From: Dehalococcoidia bacterium
GTDB taxonomy: Bacteria; Chloroflexota; Dehalococcoidia; Dehalococcoidales; UBA1222
Length of the DNA: 26,918 nucleotides
Assembly (NCBI GenBank): GCA_009776515.1
Contig: WRNP01000011.1
Coordinates: forward strand, 1-26,918
Reading direction: 5' to 3'
The position numbers and the translations under genes were made by a program. Within the stretch, counting starts at the first letter, position 1; each line of letters starts with the position of its first letter. Below are positions 25,197-26,918 of the stretch, piece after piece. The notes under the pieces are model-generated. The model was not told the DNA's origin, searched no databases, and saw nothing but the letters and a program-made list of their open reading frames with translations.

Positions 25197-25972
25197 GTGA
25201 GGCGCAGGCGGCACTGATTCAGGCCCGTGGCCTTAGCATTGGCTTTGGCGGCCGAGCAGTGATTTCAGGCATTGACTTCGACCTTCCCCCAGGGCAAGCC
25301 TTGGCCCTTATTGGTACCAACGGCTCAGGCAAAAGCACCTTGCTTAAGACTTTGGTGGGGCTCTTGCCATCGCTGTCCGGAGAGGTCAAGGTTTTGGGGG
25401 GGCTCCCCGGGGCACAGACACGGCGCATTGCTTATCTGGGGCAGTGCCATACTTCAGGTTTTGTCTTACCGTTGCGTACTGTTGATGTGGTGCGCATGGG
25501 GCGCTTTCCCAGACGGGGGCTCCTCGGGCGCATGGGCAGCGAGGACGAAGATGCTGTCCGCTGGGCTATGCGTATCATGGGCATTGAGGCGCTGTCCGAC
25601 AGGCCTCTCCGCACCCTCTCCGGCGGCCAGCAACAACGCACTTACTTGGCGCAGGCACTCGCACACCAGGCAGACATTCTGGTCTTGGATGAGCCGACGT
25701 CGGGGCTAGATGCGGGCGGACGCGAATTATATTTGCATGCGGTGACCGATGAACTCCGCCGCGGAGCGTCTATGGTGGCAGCTACCCACGATATCCATGA
25801 AGAGGCGGCGTTGTGTCAGCAGGTGATGCTCCTGGCACGGAAAGTGGTGGCGGTAGGGCCGTTGGACAAGGTACTCACCCCTGATGCTCTGCGCGAAACT
25901 TTTGGCATTGTTCTCGAAGGAGAACATCGACCAGCCGTACTTGAGTGCCGCCATGGGCATGACGGGGGTTAG
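25193..25972 (+). CDS. znuC: Metal ABC transporter ATPase (ZnuC family)
   Basis: A 259-residue ABC ATPase. Motifs are Walker A GTNGSGKST (41-49), Q-loop YLGQ, signature LSGGQQQRTYLAQAL, Walker B LVLDEPTSGLD and H-loop AATHDIHEEAAL. The C-terminal end carries HRPAVLECRHGHDGG, a short histidine and cysteine cluster that might sense or bind metal; this is only suggestive. It overlaps znuB by four bases, and a radical-SAM gene starts 5 bp after its stop. Confidence 0.92.
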   Translation: MSEAQAALIQARGLSIGFGGRAVISGIDFDLPPGQALALIGTNGSGKSTLLKTLVGLLPSLSGEVKVLGGLPGAQTRRIAYLGQCHTSGFVLPLRTVDVVRMGRFPRRGLLGRMGSEDEDAVRWAMRIMGIEALSDRPLRTLSGGQQQRTYLAQALAHQADILVLDEPTSGLDAGGRELYLHAVTDELRRGASMVAATHDIHEEAALCQQVMLLARKVVAVGPLDKVLTPDALRETFGIVLEGEHRPAVLECRHGHDGG

Positions 25973-25977
25973 GTGCC

Positions 25978-26721
25978 GTGAAAGTCTATCATATCGTTTA
26001 TGAGCCGGCTTATCGGTCGGCAGATATTCATTTCTGGACGGCGTGCAATCTTAAGTGCCGCGCTTGCTACACGCGCTTTGAGACACTGGATTTTGGCTTA
26101 TATGACGATCCTATCGCCCGTATTGCGGACAAGACTCCAGATGAGCCGCCGCAGCGCTTTTTGTCATGCGAGGAGGTGGAAAGCAAGCTTAAGGATTTGC
26201 CTCTGGAGCGGGCGATATTTATCGGTACCGAACCTGCCCTTGATCCGGAAATGCCATGCCTAGCCAACATACTTCATCGCGAGTTTGGTTGTTATAATAT
26301 CTTACTTACCAACGGGCGGCATTTGGCTGAGCTTACGGATATTGACGAGATTATCTTTAGCATTAAGGCTGTCTCGCCCGTGTTGCACCGGATTTATACC
26401 GGACGGGATAATCGGCGCATCCTGGACAACTTTGCCCTGCTCGCCCGAAAGGGGGTAAGGATGCAGGCGGAGACGGTGCTCATTCCGGGACTCATTGAAG
26501 CCGCCGAGGTCGAGCGGGTGGCGGAGTTCGTGGCAGGGGTTGACCCGAGCATCACTTTGCGTATTGACGCCTATTTCCCCGTACCGGGTTGTCCCTGGCG
26601 GGCAGCGTCTCGAGCGGAGGTTGAGGAGGCCGCTGAACTTGCCCGTCGCCATGTGCAGAAGGTGTCTATCCTGACCTTGGATATGAAGCGCACTGGTGAG
26701 AAGCCGCTTCGCCTGGTGTAG
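25978..26721 (+). CDS. Radical-SAM protein of unknown function
   Basis: A 247-residue radical-SAM domain protein starting at GTG 25978, 5 bp after znuC. The iron-sulfur motif CNLKCRAC gives C23, C27 and C30. The usual GGEP motif reads GTEP (83-86). Later text (LLTNGRHLAEL, IIFSIKAVSPVLHRIYTG, ETVLIPGLIEAAEVERVAEFV) fits the activating-enzyme-like branch with a complete barrel. There is no SPASM or other extra cysteine domain at the C-terminus. The tight spacing implies co-transcription with the metal importer. I do not recognise the specific family or substrate. It could serve metal-responsive protein modification or simply be carried in the transcript. Confidence 0.8.
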   Translation: MKVYHIVYEPAYRSADIHFWTACNLKCRACYTRFETLDFGLYDDPIARIADKTPDEPPQRFLSCEEVESKLKDLPLERAIFIGTEPALDPEMPCLANILHREFGCYNILLTNGRHLAELTDIDEIIFSIKAVSPVLHRIYTGRDNRRILDNFALLARKGVRMQAETVLIPGLIEAAEVERVAEFVAGVDPSITLRIDAYFPVPGCPWRAASRAEVEEAAELARRHVQKVSILTLDMKRTGEKPLRLV

Positions 26722-26849
26722 TCAGCCTGAGGCAAGTGCCGGGTTCCAGACTCGTTAATTGATGAGACAGGCAGATTGACACAGGGTATAGAAAAATGTA
26801 TAAGAAATAGACTCACTCCTCACTAAGTTTCTGGCTGGTTTAGGTTATA
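26722..26849. other. Intergenic region between radical-SAM gene and right-edge gene
   Basis: About 130 bp that hold the promoter at 26776-26804. I saw no convincing terminator for the metal operon here and no additional gene. Confidence 0.4.
26776..26804 (+). promoter_or_regulatory. Promoter of the right-edge secreted-protein gene
   Basis: A perfect TTGACA (26776-26781), a 17-bp spacer and TATAAG (26799-26804). The predicted start is near 26811, about 39 nt before the ATG at 26850. Confidence 0.65.
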
Positions 26850-26918
26850 ATGCGTAAATGGTTATTGCTTGCCTCTGTCTTGTTGCTGGTAGCGTCCCTG
26901 GCCGGCGATGTGTTCTTT
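26850..26918 (+). CDS. Start of a secreted or membrane protein, partial
   Basis: The ATG at 26850 opens a frame to the right edge. Its 23 residues, MRKWLLLASVLLLVASLAGD and three more, have two basic residues then a hydrophobic run, as in a signal peptide or membrane anchor. TTTAGG lies 5 nt upstream as a modest ribosome site, and a good promoter precedes it. Function cannot be judged. Confidence 0.5.
   Translation, partial: MRKWLLLASVLLLVASLAGDVFF

Overview
The window looks like a chromosomal segment of an anaerobic bacterium, most likely a Chloroflexi/Dehalococcoidia-type organism. This is an inference from gene content, with no database search. The supporting genes are a NurA plus HAS-barrel (HerA-type) repair pair of the kind common in archaea and some deep bacteria, flavin-dependent thymidylate synthase instead of ThyA, the oxygen-sensitive class III ribonucleotide reductase, several radical-SAM proteins, FMN nitroreductase paralogs and a TIG-repeat surface protein. 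No mobile element, CRISPR array, tRNA or rRNA was seen.

Layout. 1-1442 (minus): nurA followed by a partial HAS-barrel gene running off the left edge. 1546-4356 (minus): a large secreted, membrane-anchored TIG/IPT-repeat protein with a near-consensus promoter and a TTCG-loop terminator. 4513-7152 (plus): uvrB, apparently leaderless, then a PPC/DUF296 protein and a 50-residue basic protein. 7183-8189 (plus): a UbiA prenyltransferase with its own promoter, converging on and overlapping a response-regulator gene. 8179-13112 (minus): four tandem nitroreductase paralogs, then a NarL-type histidine kinase and response regulator. 13214-15942 (plus, divergent): a NitT/TauT-type ABC importer (lipoprotein, permease, ATPase). 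16200-18900 (plus): valS. 18946-22714 (minus): cobalamin riboswitch, then nrdD-nrdG-thyX. 22858-26721 (plus): a Fur/Zur-family regulator with a palindromic operator, a ZnuABC-like metal importer and a radical-SAM protein. 26776-26918 (plus): promoter and start of a secreted protein cut by the right edge.

Three units stand out. (1) The nitroreductase array, two-component system and divergent importer look like one accessory module for importing and reductively transforming an unknown small molecule; part of two of the paralogs looks homogenised by gene conversion. (2) The nrdD-nrdG-thyX operon places both dNTP-producing steps, ribonucleotide reduction and dTMP synthesis, behind one cobalamin riboswitch with a visible terminator, and nrdD reads 107 nt into nrdG. 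(3) The metal operon has a textbook promoter, a perfect 19-bp palindrome over the predicted transcription start, a regulator gene overlapping the importer by four bases, and an unexplained radical-SAM gene at its end.
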